Below are positions 17,079 through 26,289 of a stretch of 64,000 nt of DNA, piece after piece. The position numbers and the translations under genes were made by a program. The DNA is from Amycolatopsis jiangsuensis (GTDB lineage Bacteria; Actinomycetota; Actinomycetes; Mycobacteriales; Pseudonocardiaceae): NCBI RefSeq assembly GCF_014204865.1, contig NZ_JACHMG010000001.1, positions 4,738,501 through 4,802,500 on the forward strand. The letters are read 5' to 3'. Below the pieces are notes generated by a model. That model had not been told where the DNA came from. It saw only the letters and a list, made by a program, of their open reading frames with translations, and did not search any database. Numbering within the stretch: the first letter of the stretch is position 1; every line of letters begins with the position of its first letter.

Positions 17079-17163
17079 GGACAACGCTCCTTGCTCGGGT
17101 AAGGCGAGAATTCGTGCGCTGGCGGTAAATCCGCCCGATGGCCCCGACACTTCCAGTACCGGA

Positions 17164-17224
17164 CGAGAAGTGACAACCACACTTACCCGAACGGCCCGCG
17201 CTCGTGCCTGATCGTCACTTCTCG
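17164..17224. repeat. 11-bp perfect inverted repeat in intergenic region
   Basis: cgagaagtgac (17164-17174) and gtcacttctcg (17214-17224) are exact inverted copies 39 bp apart, between the start of the small secreted protein gene and the 3' end of the ABC permease gene. It could be paired operator half-sites for the small gene, or a long-loop terminator for the ABC operon. Confidence 0.4.
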
Positions 17225-17260
17225 CCGAAAGTGGCCGCACCGCGGGAATTCCGGCGACGC

Positions 17261-17980
17261 TCAGCGACGCGGTTCCCAGCGGAAGAGCCGTGCGGCCAGG
17301 GCGAGCGAGACGACGATCCAGGCGGCGACCGGGCCGAACTGCGGCAGGGCCTGCGCCCAGGTCGCGGTGCCGTTCCAGGCGTCGACGACCAGTTCGGTGG
17401 CCGCCCCGCCGGGAAGCAGGCGTTTGAGCACGGCCAGCTGCTCGGTGCCGGTGATGCCCACCCAGACCGCCACGCCGATGGCGAGGGTGGTCACCGGAAG
17501 CGTGGTCACCTGGGCGTGTTCGGGCGAGTTCGTCACCCCGGCCGTCGCCAGGCCGAAGCCGAGCATCATGAGCACCGTGAGCAGCACGGCCACGACCAGC
17601 ATCGGGACGTCGGCCGGCGCACCCACCACCACGCCGAGCACGATCAGGATCACCCCGACCTGGACCAGCGCGATGACGGCCAGCGGCAGCACCAGTCCGG
17701 AAAGGATGCTGCGGTCACTCACCGCGGTGGAACGCAGTCGTTTGAGGAAGAGGTTCTGCCGCCGCGAAGCCAGCGTGGTCACGACACTGGTGTAGAAGCC
17801 GATCGCCACCACCACGAACAGCATGGCCGCCGCGATGAATCCGATGCTTCCGATTTTTTCGAAAGTGCCGTGCTGGGCGATCAGATAAGCGCTGAACGCG
17901 AGCGGCAGGATGATGCTGGTGAGCAGGACCAGCCGATTGCGGAAAATCTGGAGCAGCTCACCGCGAGCGATGGCAAACAT
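17261..17980 (-). CDS. ABC-2 type transporter permease
   Basis: 239 residues with six hydrophobic segments and no N-terminal signal. It has the ABC-2 layout: a cytoplasmic start (MFAIARGELLQIFRNR), a helix pair, the ASRRQNLFLKRLRSTAVSD amphipathic coupling region, then four helices ending in ARLFRWEPRR. With the ATPase encoded 26 bp upstream it forms an exporter of the DrrAB or bacitracin/antibiotic type. The substrate is unknown. Confidence 0.85.
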   Translation of the reverse strand: MFAIARGELLQIFRNRLVLLTSIILPLAFSAYLIAQHGTFEKIGSIGFIAAAMLFVVVAIGFYTSVVTTLASRRQNLFLKRLRSTAVSDRSILSGLVLPLAVIALVQVGVILIVLGVVVGAPADVPMLVVAVLLTVLMMLGFGLATAGVTNSPEHAQVTTLPVTTLAIGVAVWVGITGTEQLAVLKRLLPGGAATELVVDAWNGTATWAQALPQFGPVAAWIVVSLALAARLFRWEPRR

Positions 17981-18006
17981 GGGAATTCCTGTTCTTGCCG
18001 AAATGG

Positions 18007-18891
18007 TCAGTCGTTGCCGATGGAGCGGAAGACGTCGTCGAGCCGGGTCGGGCCGGCCTGCAGGTCACGCAGGTCCACCGCGTGGTCCTGGGCCCAGCCG
18101 AGCAGCGTGTGCAGGTCCTTCTGCAGGCTGAAGGTCTCGATGAGGAACGTGCCCTCGGGCTCCCGCGTGGCCGGCAGCGGCAGCGGCAGCGCATCGGCGG
18201 GCAGCTGGAACCTGATGGTCGAGGGCAGGGTCCGGGTCAGCTCGGAAACCGTGCCCTCGCGGTGGAAACTGCCCTGGTGCATGAGCCCGATGCGGTCCGC
18301 GCGCTGCTGGGCCTCTTCGAGGTAGTGCGTCGTGAGCACGATCGTGGAGCCCTCGTCGCGCAACCGGTCGACCGAGTCCCAGAGGTGATCGCGGGACTGG
18401 ATGTCCAGTCCGGTGGTGGGTTCGTCGAGGAAGACCAGCTCCGGCGTGCCGTACACCGCGGTGGCGAAGTCCAGCCGTCGTTTCTCTCCGCCGGAGAGCT
18501 GGGAGACCTTGGTGGTGGCCTTGCCGGCGAGGTCGACGACGCCGAGCACACGCTCGATCCGGTCGCTGCGGTGGGTGAGCCGCCCGATCAGCCGGACCGA
18601 CTCCCCTACCGTGAGGTCCGGCGAGAATCCGCTCTCCTGCAACATGATTCCCATCCGCGGCCGGACCAGTGCGCGGTCGCGCGGGTCGTGCCCGAACACC
18701 CGGACCCGGCCCGAGGTGGCCGCCCGGTGGCCTTCGATGGTTTCCAGGGTGGAGGTCTTGCCCGCCCCGTTGGTGCCGAGCAGGGCGTAGAACTCGCCGC
18801 GCGCCACCTGGAAGGACAGGTCCTTCACCGCGTGGAAGTCGCCGTAGCTGAGGTTCAGACGTTCAACGTCGATGACTGGTGTCGAGGACAT
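18007..18891 (-). CDS. ABC transporter ATP-binding protein (DrrA-like exporter)
   Basis: 294 residues. Walker A is LLGTNGAGKTS, the Q-loop MLQESGFSPDLTV, signature LSGGEKRRLDFA, Walker B LVFLDEPTTGLD and the H-loop TTHYLEEA. A ~75-residue C-terminal extension matches DrrA-type drug-export ATPases. The ATG at 18891 directly precedes the domain. It is the first gene of a two-gene exporter operon; no regulator is attached. Confidence 0.88.
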   Translation of the reverse strand: MSSTPVIDVERLNLSYGDFHAVKDLSFQVARGEFYALLGTNGAGKTSTLETIEGHRAATSGRVRVFGHDPRDRALVRPRMGIMLQESGFSPDLTVGESVRLIGRLTHRSDRIERVLGVVDLAGKATTKVSQLSGGEKRRLDFATAVYGTPELVFLDEPTTGLDIQSRDHLWDSVDRLRDEGSTIVLTTHYLEEAQQRADRIGLMHQGSFHREGTVSELTRTLPSTIRFQLPADALPLPLPATREPEGTFLIETFSLQKDLHTLLGWAQDHAVDLRDLQAGPTRLDDVFRSIGND

Positions 18892-19057
18892 GGGGCAATT
18901 CCAGCGGTGTTCCGGAATGGTCACCAGTGCGACCACGTCATCGATCCGGAGTGACATTCCTGCCGGTGAAGACATGACGCAGTGTCACTGTCGGCGCGGG
19001 GGAAGCCCGTGGATGCTGGAGTGGCGACTGTCCTGTGCGCATGTGGAGGCCCCCGCT

Positions 19058-19276
19058 GTGAACACCCGACCCCTGCTGCTCGTGCTGTCCGTGGTCCTGG
19101 CCGGGTTCTTCGTGGTGTGCTTGGTTTTCCTCCTGCACGAGCTGCACGTGCCCTACCCCGCCGCGGTGGGCTCCTGGCTGGACGGGCACGACTGGCTGAA
19201 GTGGACGGCCGCGGCCGGCACCGTGCTCAGCGCGGTGAGCATCGCACCACTCACCATGCTCGTCGATCGCCGGTGA
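19058..19276 (+). CDS. Small membrane protein, unknown function
   Basis: 72 residues from a GTG at 19058 with ggagg 7 bases upstream. Helix 1 (LLLVLSVVLAGFFVVCLVFL) and a weaker second hydrophobic stretch near the C-terminus (AGTVLSAVSIAPLTMLV) flank an extracytoplasmic-type loop with YPAAVGSWLDGHDW. It is divergent from the exporter operon and convergent with the MFS gene. No family recognised. Confidence 0.45.
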   Translation: MNTRPLLLVLSVVLAGFFVVCLVFLLHELHVPYPAAVGSWLDGHDWLKWTAAAGTVLSAVSIAPLTMLVDRR

Positions 19277-19295
19277 CCGGGTTCGCCCCGCCACG

Positions 19296-20615
19296 TCAGG
19301 ACGACGGGCTCCCGGCGCCACCAGCGGCCGCCATCGCCGTCCGGCGGGTGGGGTTTCCCAGTGCGCGGGCCAGGATTCCGCCCGCGATCATGACCAGTCC
19401 GATGGTCACCAGGCCCCACTGGGCGGAGCCGAACAGGCCGGACATCCAGCCCACCCAGTACGGGCCGAGGAAGCCGGAGACGTTGCCGATCGAGTTGATC
19501 ACCCCGATCGCCGCGGCCGCCGCGGCGCCGGACACGAAGGTCGCGGGCATGGCCCAGAAGGCCGGGAACGACGCCATCACGCCGACCGCGCACGCGCACA
19601 GTCCCGCGTAGCCCAGCCACGGCGCGCCGGTCAGGAACGCCGTGACGACCAGCGCCAACCCGCCGAGCACCATGGGCAGCATCGTGTAGGTCGCCGACCT
19701 GCCCGAACGGTCGCAGGACCGGCCCCACCACACCATCGCCACCGCGCCGACCGCGTACGGCGCGGCAGTGAGCAGCGTGACGCTCAGGTTGTCCTTGATC
19801 AGCAGGCTGGACTTGATGATCTGCGGCATCCAGAAGCCGAGCCCGTACAGGCCGAAGGCGATGCCGAAGTAGACCAGGCCCAGCGCCAGGGTCCGGCCGT
19901 GCACCAGCGCGCGGCGCACCGGCATGGGGTTCGCCCGCTCGGTTTCGGCCTGCTCCCGCGCCAGCACGTCCTCGATCGCGCCGCGTTCGTCCGCGGTGAG
20001 CCACTTGGCCTTCGCCGGACGGTCCGGCAGCAGCCACAGCAGCGCGATCCCGAGCACGAACGCGGGCGCGCCCTCGATCAGGTACAGCCACCGCCAGCCG
20101 CTCAGCCCGGCCAGCCCCTCGAGTTTGAGCAGCAGCCCGCCCAGCGGTGCGCCGATCGCGGTGGACAGCGGCACCGCCACCATGAACAGGCCGGTCACCG
20201 TCGCGCGGCGCGCGGCCGGGAACCAGTAGGTCAGGTACAGGATCATTCCGGGGAAAAAGCCCGCCTCCGCCACCCCGAGCAGGAAGCGCAGCACGAAGAA
20301 GCTGACCTCGCCGGAGATCGTCGCGCCGCAGGCGGCCACCACTCCCCAGACGATCATGATCCGGGCCATCCACCGGCGGGCGCCCACCCGGTGCATGATC
20401 AGGTTGCTCGGCGCGTCGAGCAGCACGTAGCCGAGGAAGAGCACGCCGGCGCCGAAGCCGTACGCGGTCGCGGTCAGACCGAGTTCGGCGTTCATCGTCA
20501 ACGCTGCCACGGCGAGGTTCGTGCGGTCGAGGTAGGCGACGAAGTAGCAGACCGCCATCAGCGGCACGAGCCGCCGCATGGCCTTGCGCACCGCCGTGGA
20601 CGTCGGATCGATCAT
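19296..20615 (-). CDS. MFS transporter, anion:cation symporter (phthalate permease-like) family
   Basis: 439 residues, twelve predicted helices. Family marks are FVAYLDRTNLAVAAL in helix 1, the loop 2-3 region DAPSNLIMHRVGARRWMARI, and GVAEAGFFPGMILYLTYWF. The central cytoplasmic loop includes KAKWLTADERGAIEDVLARE, which is common in this group. ACS members import organic anions such as aromatic carboxylates, sugar acids or allantoate by proton symport. It is divergent from a FadR-type GntR regulator with an operator-like site between them, so its ligand probably controls that repressor. Confidence 0.88.
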   Translation of the reverse strand: MIDPTSTAVRKAMRRLVPLMAVCYFVAYLDRTNLAVAALTMNAELGLTATAYGFGAGVLFLGYVLLDAPSNLIMHRVGARRWMARIMIVWGVVAACGATISGEVSFFVLRFLLGVAEAGFFPGMILYLTYWFPAARRATVTGLFMVAVPLSTAIGAPLGGLLLKLEGLAGLSGWRWLYLIEGAPAFVLGIALLWLLPDRPAKAKWLTADERGAIEDVLAREQAETERANPMPVRRALVHGRTLALGLVYFGIAFGLYGLGFWMPQIIKSSLLIKDNLSVTLLTAAPYAVGAVAMVWWGRSCDRSGRSATYTMLPMVLGGLALVVTAFLTGAPWLGYAGLCACAVGVMASFPAFWAMPATFVSGAAAAAAIGVINSIGNVSGFLGPYWVGWMSGLFGSAQWGLVTIGLVMIAGGILARALGNPTRRTAMAAAGGAGSPSS

Positions 20616-20671
20616 GGCCCCCTCCTCGGACATCCGGCGGGAAGGCGACGCTAGCAGAGCAGAGCGTAAAT

Positions 20672-20682
20672 TGGTAGGACCA
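20672..20682. promoter_or_regulatory. FadR-subfamily GntR operator
   Basis: TGGTAGGACCA fits the FadR-type consensus TNGTNNNACNA exactly and is a near-perfect palindrome around the central AGG. It lies in the 100-bp gap between the divergent MFS (start 20615) and GntR (start 20716) genes, where one bound dimer could control both promoters. Confidence 0.6.
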
Positions 20683-20715
20683 GTTTCCCGCCGCCGGATC
20701 GGGGAGGATGCTCCT

Positions 20716-21423
20716 GTGGGAACCAGCAACGAGCAGGTGTGGAGCACGACCGTGGACCACCTGCGCGCGCTCATCGACAGCGGCGAACTGCCGGCCGGCT
20801 CGCGGTTGCCCGCGGAACGCAAGCTGTGTGAGCAACTCGACGTGAGCCGCGGGTCGTTGCGCCAGGCGTTGCGGGTGCTGGACTCGATCGGTTACGTGTC
20901 CATCCGGCCGGGCTCGGGGACCTACGTGCGTGGCCACGACGATTCGGACCAGCCGCTGCGCAGCTGGTTCCGCGAACACGACCAGCTGGTGGACCGCCTG
21001 TTCGACCTGCGCAGGACGGTCGAGCCGACGCTCGCCGAGCGGCTGGCCGGCCGGCACACCGAGGCGGTGCTCGACACGTTGCGGGCGAACGTGGCGGAAA
21101 TGGCCGCCGCGGCCGCCGAAGGCGACATGCTCCGGGTGATCGCCACGGACGCGGAATTCCACCGGGTGATCGCGGACAACGCGGGCAGCGACGACGTGGC
21201 CGCCCTGCTGCGTTCGGTGCTGTCCCTGGTCGGCGAGGAACGCCGGGCCGCACTGCGGCTGCCAGGGCAGATCACCAAGGCGGTCGAGGAGCACCGCGAA
21301 ATCCTCGCCGCCGTCGGCCGGTCCGACGGCGCGCGTGCCCGCGAGCTCACGCTGAGCCACCTGCAGGAGGCGCAGGACCTGGTGCACCGCTACACCGGCA
21401 CGGAAGCGTCCACTCCGGACTGA
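20716..21423 (+). CDS. GntR-family regulator, FadR/FCD subfamily
   Basis: 235 residues from a GTG at 20716. The winged helix (LPAGSRLPAERKLCEQLDVS, then RPGSGTYV) is followed by an FCD ligand-binding helical bundle. Metal-site residues are recognisable: Asp/His in DAEFHRVIA, the later EEHREILAAV and the C-terminal LSHLQEAQDL. FCD regulators usually respond to carboxylic acids. The divergent MFS gene and the TGGTAGGACCA site between them make local repression of uptake the likely job. Confidence 0.88.
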   Translation: MGTSNEQVWSTTVDHLRALIDSGELPAGSRLPAERKLCEQLDVSRGSLRQALRVLDSIGYVSIRPGSGTYVRGHDDSDQPLRSWFREHDQLVDRLFDLRRTVEPTLAERLAGRHTEAVLDTLRANVAEMAAAAAEGDMLRVIATDAEFHRVIADNAGSDDVAALLRSVLSLVGEERRAALRLPGQITKAVEEHREILAAVGRSDGARARELTLSHLQEAQDLVHRYTGTEASTPD

Positions 21424-21425
21424 AC

Positions 21426-22433
21426 TCAGTACAGGTTCTGCTGGTAGTCCAGTTCGAGACCGGCCTCCATCGCGTCCTCCGCGGCCTGGTCGCGCTCCGC
21501 TTCGCCCTGTGCGAGGTGGTCGCGCCAGATCACCGCCGGCTTGGGCAGCTCCGCGGGATCGACGTGCCCGCACGCGTCCCACAGCCGGGCTTCGCGCAGC
21601 GCCGGGTTGTGCGCGAGCCTCGCGTGCGAAACCTCGACCAGCAGGACCACCTTCGGGGTGCTCCTGCGCTCGGCCATCGACTCCCGCAGCGCGGGGTCGG
21701 TGCTGATCGTCGCGGTACCGCGCAGTTCCACCGTGCGTTCGTCGCCCGGGACGACCACGACCAGCGCCACCTCGGGGTCGTCCAGCACGTTGTGGAACGT
21801 GTCGGTACGCCGGTTGCCCGGCCGGTCGGCGATCGCCACCGTGGTCGGCCCGACCAACCGGACCAGCCCGGGCGGGTCGCCCTTCGGGCTCGCGTCGGCC
21901 AGCCCGGCACCGTCCCGGGAGGCGATCACCGCGAACGATGCGGCAGCCAGGAACGCGGCCGCGGCCGGTCCCACGGCCGGTCCTTCCTCTTCGACACCGA
22001 CGGTTCCGGCTTCCCCGTCACCCGCCAAGTCACCGGAGGCCCACAGTCCCGAGCGGATCACCGCCTTGCCGCAGTGCAGGAAGGCCTCCTCGACCGCCAG
22101 GCCCTCGCGGTCCACCGTGCCGTTGACGCGCAACGTCTCGCGCCATCCGGGAACCAGCACCAGCAGCGAGGCGCCGGTCCCGGGCACTGCGTCCGCGGGC
22201 ACCGGCAGCCGCAGCCGCGACGGGGTCTCCGGCGCCGCGAACCCCGCGGCACCGCCGACCAGCCCGGCCCGCATCCGTCCGCCGTTCGCCACGTATCCCA
22301 ACGCAGCCACCGGAGCATGCGCGAGCAGGGCGACGCAGTGCGGGTCGAGCCGGGGAATGGACTTCATCATCACCGGCAGCGACCGGTTCCCGACGGTCTG
22401 TTCCAACTCGTCCACCGCGCGGATCGTCGCCAT
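21426..22433 (-). CDS. PPOX-class (pyridoxamine 5'-phosphate oxidase-like) flavoprotein
   Basis: 335 residues with two split-barrel halves: an N-terminal half (CVALLAHAPVAALGYV, LRLPVPADAVPG) and a C-terminal half (FAVIASRDGAGLADASPKGD, the FHNVLDDPEVALVVVVPGDE and LRGTATI core). Such duplicated PPOX proteins bind FMN or F420 and reduce small molecules, or serve as redox partners. It is convergent with the GntR gene two bases away. The promoter region has an imperfect iron-box-like stretch at 22438-22456. Exact role unknown. Confidence 0.68.
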   Translation of the reverse strand: MATIRAVDELEQTVGNRSLPVMMKSIPRLDPHCVALLAHAPVAALGYVANGGRMRAGLVGGAAGFAAPETPSRLRLPVPADAVPGTGASLLVLVPGWRETLRVNGTVDREGLAVEEAFLHCGKAVIRSGLWASGDLAGDGEAGTVGVEEEGPAVGPAAAAFLAAASFAVIASRDGAGLADASPKGDPPGLVRLVGPTTVAIADRPGNRRTDTFHNVLDDPEVALVVVVPGDERTVELRGTATISTDPALRESMAERRSTPKVVLLVEVSHARLAHNPALREARLWDACGHVDPAELPKPAVIWRDHLAQGEAERDQAAEDAMEAGLELDYQQNLY

Positions 22434-22530
22434 GAAATAAGGGTAACCTCACTTGCCGCGCAGCCGGAGGGAACCAGCCGGACGCGCACGCCAGCGCCGT
22501 GTCAGGACGGTGTCAGTCCGGTCGGTGATC

Positions 22531-22550
22531 GTGGCAGGAGCACCTGCCAC
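22531..22550. promoter_or_regulatory. 20-bp inverted repeat just upstream of the P450 gene
   Basis: gtggcagg and cctgccac (8-bp perfect arms, spacer agca) lie 13 bp before the ATG at 22564, overlapping the region where promoter and SD should be. It could be a repressor operator or a 5'-leader hairpin. Confidence 0.45.
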
Positions 22551-22563
22551 GAGAGGACTCTCC

Positions 22564-23790
22564 ATGACCAGCACGGTTCCTGTCCCGCACGGCCTGCCGA
22601 CGGAGCGCGACGCCGGCCCCTTCGATCCGCCGCGCGACCTCACGCGGCTGCGCGAGTTCCGTCCGGTCAGCCCGCTGGTGTTCCCGGACGGGCACGAGGG
22701 CTGGCTCGTCACCGGGTACGAGGAGCTGCGGCAGCTGCTCGCCGACACCCGGTTCAGCTCCCGTCAGGACCTCGGTGTCCTGCACATTCCCTACGAAGCC
22801 CCCGGCATGCCGATGCCGACCGAACCGTCCCCGCAGGAGCCGGGGCTGTTCCTCAGCATGGACCCGCCGGACCACTCCCGGATGCGGCGCAAGCTCGCCG
22901 GCGCCTTCACGGTCCGGCGGATGAAGCAGCTCGAAGAGCGGATCATCGCCATCACCGAACGGCAGCTGGACCACCTCGCAGCGCTGACGCCGCCCGTCGA
23001 CCTGGTCACGGAGTTCGCGCTGCCGGTGCCCTCCCTGGTGATCTGCGAACTGCTCGGCGTGCCCTACGCGGACCATCCGGGATTCCAGGCCGACTCCGCG
23101 AGGTTCCTGGAGAAAGACATCGCTCTCGACGACAAGCTGGCCGCGTACGGTTCGCTGCTCACCTATCTCACCGAACTCGTCACGCGCAAACGTGCCGAAC
23201 CCGGCGACGACCTCCTGTCCGATCTGGCCCGCCACGAGGACCTGACCGTCGAGGAGCTGACCGGCGCCGCCTTCCTGCTGCTGCTCGCCGGGCACGAAAC
23301 GACCGCCAACATGCTGTCGCTGGGCACTTTCGCGCTCCTGGAGCACCCCGCGCGGCTGGCCGAACTGCGCGCCGACCCGGAACTGCTGCCCAACGCCGTC
23401 GAAGAACTGATGCGCTACCTGTCCGTGGTCGACGTCAACTACCGTTACGCCACCGAGGATCTCGAACTCGGCGGGGAAACGATCGGCAAGGGCTCGACCG
23501 TCGTCATCTCCCTGCTGGCCGCCAACCGTGATCCCCGCCGGTTCGCCGATCCGGACACTCTCGACTTCCACCGCGCGGCCCGCGGCCACCTGTCCTTCGG
23601 GCACGGCGTGCACCAGTGCCTCGGCCAGCAGCTGGCCCGCATCGAGATGCGTGCCGGGTTCGGCGGGCTGCTGCGCCGGTTCCCGGCACTGCGGCTCGCC
23701 GTGCCCGCCCACGAGGTGAAGCTCCGCACCGACATGAACATCTACGGGGTACACGCACTGCCCGTCACCTGGCCGGAGTCCGCTGCCTAG
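22564..23790 (+). CDS. Cytochrome P450 (CYP105-like class I)
   Basis: 408 residues, the normal size for a soluble bacterial P450. The I-helix oxygen-activation motif is AGHETTAN (242-249). The ExxR pair is E281/R284 (EELMR), and the heme loop FGHGVHQCLGQQ puts the Cys ligand at 352. The region SMDPPDHSRMRRKLAGAFTV is typical of the CYP105/CYP107 group. No ferredoxin gene adjoins it. It would hydroxylate a secondary-metabolite- or xenobiotic-type substrate in the cytoplasm. Its stop overlaps the stop of the convergent ligase gene (shared CTAG). Confidence 0.93.
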   Translation: MTSTVPVPHGLPTERDAGPFDPPRDLTRLREFRPVSPLVFPDGHEGWLVTGYEELRQLLADTRFSSRQDLGVLHIPYEAPGMPMPTEPSPQEPGLFLSMDPPDHSRMRRKLAGAFTVRRMKQLEERIIAITERQLDHLAALTPPVDLVTEFALPVPSLVICELLGVPYADHPGFQADSARFLEKDIALDDKLAAYGSLLTYLTELVTRKRAEPGDDLLSDLARHEDLTVEELTGAAFLLLLAGHETTANMLSLGTFALLEHPARLAELRADPELLPNAVEELMRYLSVVDVNYRYATEDLELGGETIGKGSTVVISLLAANRDPRRFADPDTLDFHRAARGHLSFGHGVHQCLGQQLARIEMRAGFGGLLRRFPALRLAVPAHEVKLRTDMNIYGVHALPVTWPESAA

Positions 23791-25265
23791 ACGAACTGGT
23801 CGCCCTCGGCCCGCAGTGTCCGGCGCAGGATCTTGCCGTTTCCGTTGCGGGGCAGGGCATCCAGCCACACCACGTCGTCCGGCACCTTGTAGAACGACAG
23901 CCGGTCACGGGCGAGGTCGAGCAGTTCGACGGTCAGCGCATCGGGGTTCGTCTCCTCGGCCGGGGTGGCCACCAGGTAGGCGCGCAGGCTGGTGAAGCCC
24001 GCCGGACGGCGCACCGCGCTGACGGCCGCCTCGAGCACCCGCGGATGGCTTTCCAGCAGCAGCTCCACCTCGCCCGGCACCACGTTCTGCCCGCCGATCA
24101 CCTCGACGTCGTCGAGCCGGCCGTGGACGTGCACGACGGCGTTCTCGTCGATGGTGGCCAGATCGCCGGTCGGCCACCAGACGTCGTGCACCTGGTCCGG
24201 GCCGAGGCTGCCGCGGGCGACACCGCGCGAGGCCATCGGGACCCGGATGTGCAGGTGCCCGCTCTCCCCGGCGGGCAGCTCACGCTCTTGCTCGTCGAGG
24301 ATCCGCAGCGGCCGCCCGTCGAACGCGGGCCCGATCGCCGACGGCGACGGGTGGTAGTCCGCCGGCCGGCCCACCGCGATACCGCCGATCTCGGTCGCGC
24401 CGTAGGCGTTGATCAGCCGCTCACCCAGGATCGGCACCAGCCGCTCACGCATCCGCGCGGACATGACCTCCCCGGCGCACATCACCTGCCGGAGCGGGCG
24501 CAGCACCTCCTCGTGCCCGGGCTCGAGCAGCAGCCGGGCCAGGAAACTCGGCTGGGAGAAGAACGTCGTCACGTGGTGGCGGCGCATCAGCTCGACCGCG
24601 ACGGCCGGCGTGGCACGCGGGCGGGACAGCACCGAGGTCTGCCCGGTGTCCAGGCTGGCGAACAGGGACGAGGCCATTCCGCCGAGGAAGTACATTCGCG
24701 ACACGGAAAACCCGACGGTGCCCGGACCAGGGAACTCGGAGGGACCACGGTGTCCGCCGAGATCGCGGTGGCGGAAGAAGCACAGCTTCGGCTTCCCCGT
24801 GGTACCGGAGGTGAACAGGCCCAGCGCGCTCGCGTCACCGCCGGGCGCGAACCCGGGTTCGGGATCGGCTTCGGCGAGCGTTGCGGCCGCGGTGGTCCGG
24901 ATGTCCTCGGCCGTGTCGAGCCAGCCGGCGGTCTCCGGATCGGTCACCGCCAGCGCCGGTTCCGCGGTCTGCACGTCCCGTTCCAGGTCCGCACGGCTCA
25001 TCTGGACGTTGACCGGCAGCGCGACCAGGCCTGCCTGCCACGCGCCGAGCAGGCACCAGACCATCTCCATGCTGTCGGGCAGGGCGAGCAGCACCCGGTC
25101 ACCAGGCCGCAGACCGGCCGCCCGGTAGCCACCCGCGACCCGCGCCGCCCCGGCGAACACCTCGGCGAACGTCCAGTCCCGCGCATCGGCGACGAAGGCG
25201 ACGTTGGCGTCCCACCCATGTGCGCGGACGTGCTCGGCCAGGCGCTCGGTCAGATTGTCAGGCAT
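23787..25265 (-). CDS. Acyl-CoA ligase / AMP-dependent synthetase (benzoate-CoA-ligase-like)
   Basis: 492 residues, the usual two-domain ANL enzyme. The P-loop is LFTSGTTGKPK, the A5 motif YGATEIGG, the A7 hinge motif WWPTGDLATI and the catalytic Lys in PRNGNGKILRR. It activates a carboxylate as an acyl-adenylate and then, usually, a CoA thioester. The organisation HTFFSQPSFLARLLL and MCAGEVMS resembles benzoate/aryl-CoA ligases rather than fatty-acid ligases. It is convergent with the P450, with no operon partner. An aryl acid is the most plausible substrate, by family resemblance only. Confidence 0.85.
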   Translation of the reverse strand: MPDNLTERLAEHVRAHGWDANVAFVADARDWTFAEVFAGAARVAGGYRAAGLRPGDRVLLALPDSMEMVWCLLGAWQAGLVALPVNVQMSRADLERDVQTAEPALAVTDPETAGWLDTAEDIRTTAAATLAEADPEPGFAPGGDASALGLFTSGTTGKPKLCFFRHRDLGGHRGPSEFPGPGTVGFSVSRMYFLGGMASSLFASLDTGQTSVLSRPRATPAVAVELMRRHHVTTFFSQPSFLARLLLEPGHEEVLRPLRQVMCAGEVMSARMRERLVPILGERLINAYGATEIGGIAVGRPADYHPSPSAIGPAFDGRPLRILDEQERELPAGESGHLHIRVPMASRGVARGSLGPDQVHDVWWPTGDLATIDENAVVHVHGRLDDVEVIGGQNVVPGEVELLLESHPRVLEAAVSAVRRPAGFTSLRAYLVATPAEETNPDALTVELLDLARDRLSFYKVPDDVVWLDALPRNGNGKILRRTLRAEGDQFV

Positions 25266-25384
25266 GGCTCAATAGGTACCGAGACGGCCGGTGCCGGCAC
25301 AGCGCCGCGGGGAGGATCTTGTTCTTAAGGTAAGCAGCCTTGCCTCAACTGCCCCGCGCGCTGGCGCCGGGCCGGACGTCTCCG

Positions 25385-26289
25385 CTACGACCGCGCCCGC
25401 CGGAGCCGTTCGGCCGCCTGCTCCCGCAGCGCGGTGCCGCAGCGCGGTTCGTCGCCGTGCAGGGCTTCCCACCTGGCATTGTGGACGGCGGGCCACAGGC
25501 CGGCCGCCCACGCGATTTCCTTCTCCACAGCGGTGAACCGGCGACCGCGTGCGTCCTGATAGGACTCCAGGAACGCGGCGGAGCTGTCGATCGGCGCCAG
25601 CGTGGGCGGTCCGGCGCTGGCGAACGCGCCGGAAGCCGCCCCGGCCAGCGCGGCTTCCGGCTGCCAGGCCAGGCTGTCCCAGTCGTGCACCGTCCGGATC
25701 TGCCCGTCCTGCCAGCGGAGGTTCTGCGCCTCGAAGTCGCCGTGGCCGAGCACCCTCGGCAGCTCCGCCGCCAGCAGCCGCCGGCGGACGCGCGCGGCGG
25801 TGTCGACAACGTACGCGGGCACGGCGCTCTGCTCGCGTTCGTCGAGGAACGAGATCGACGGCCACAGCCCGGGACCGCCGTGGTCCCACCGCACCCAGCG
25901 CGGGCTCGGCAGCGGTGGCGGCGCGCTCACGCCGGCCAGCTCGGCCATCAGCCGGGCGAACACCCGCGCGTACCGCGTCGCCACGTCCGGCGAATCCCCG
26001 TCCAGCACGTCCCCGCCCGGCCGGTACTCCTCGGCGTGCACGGCCAGCGACCCGACCGTGCACACCGGCGTGCGCGGGCGGGCGCACGGGAAACCGCGGT
26101 CCGCCAGCACTTCCTGCACGGCGACGCAAGTGGCGGCCCGTCCGCCGTCGGCGCGGGCCTTCACCACGACCTCGGCGCCGTCGGCCAGCCGGAGGCCGAA
26201 CACCGCGGAGACCTGCCACCGCTGGAAAAGCACCTCGCTGGGTGCGGCGCCCAGTCGGTGCCGGCACCAGGCAGGCAGCCAGTCCGGGA

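Noticed and set aside
19153..21582. Minus-strand open frame of about 800 codons spanning the MFS and GntR genes
   Set aside because: Crosses two real genes on different strands, no recognisable domain, composition typical of shadow frames.
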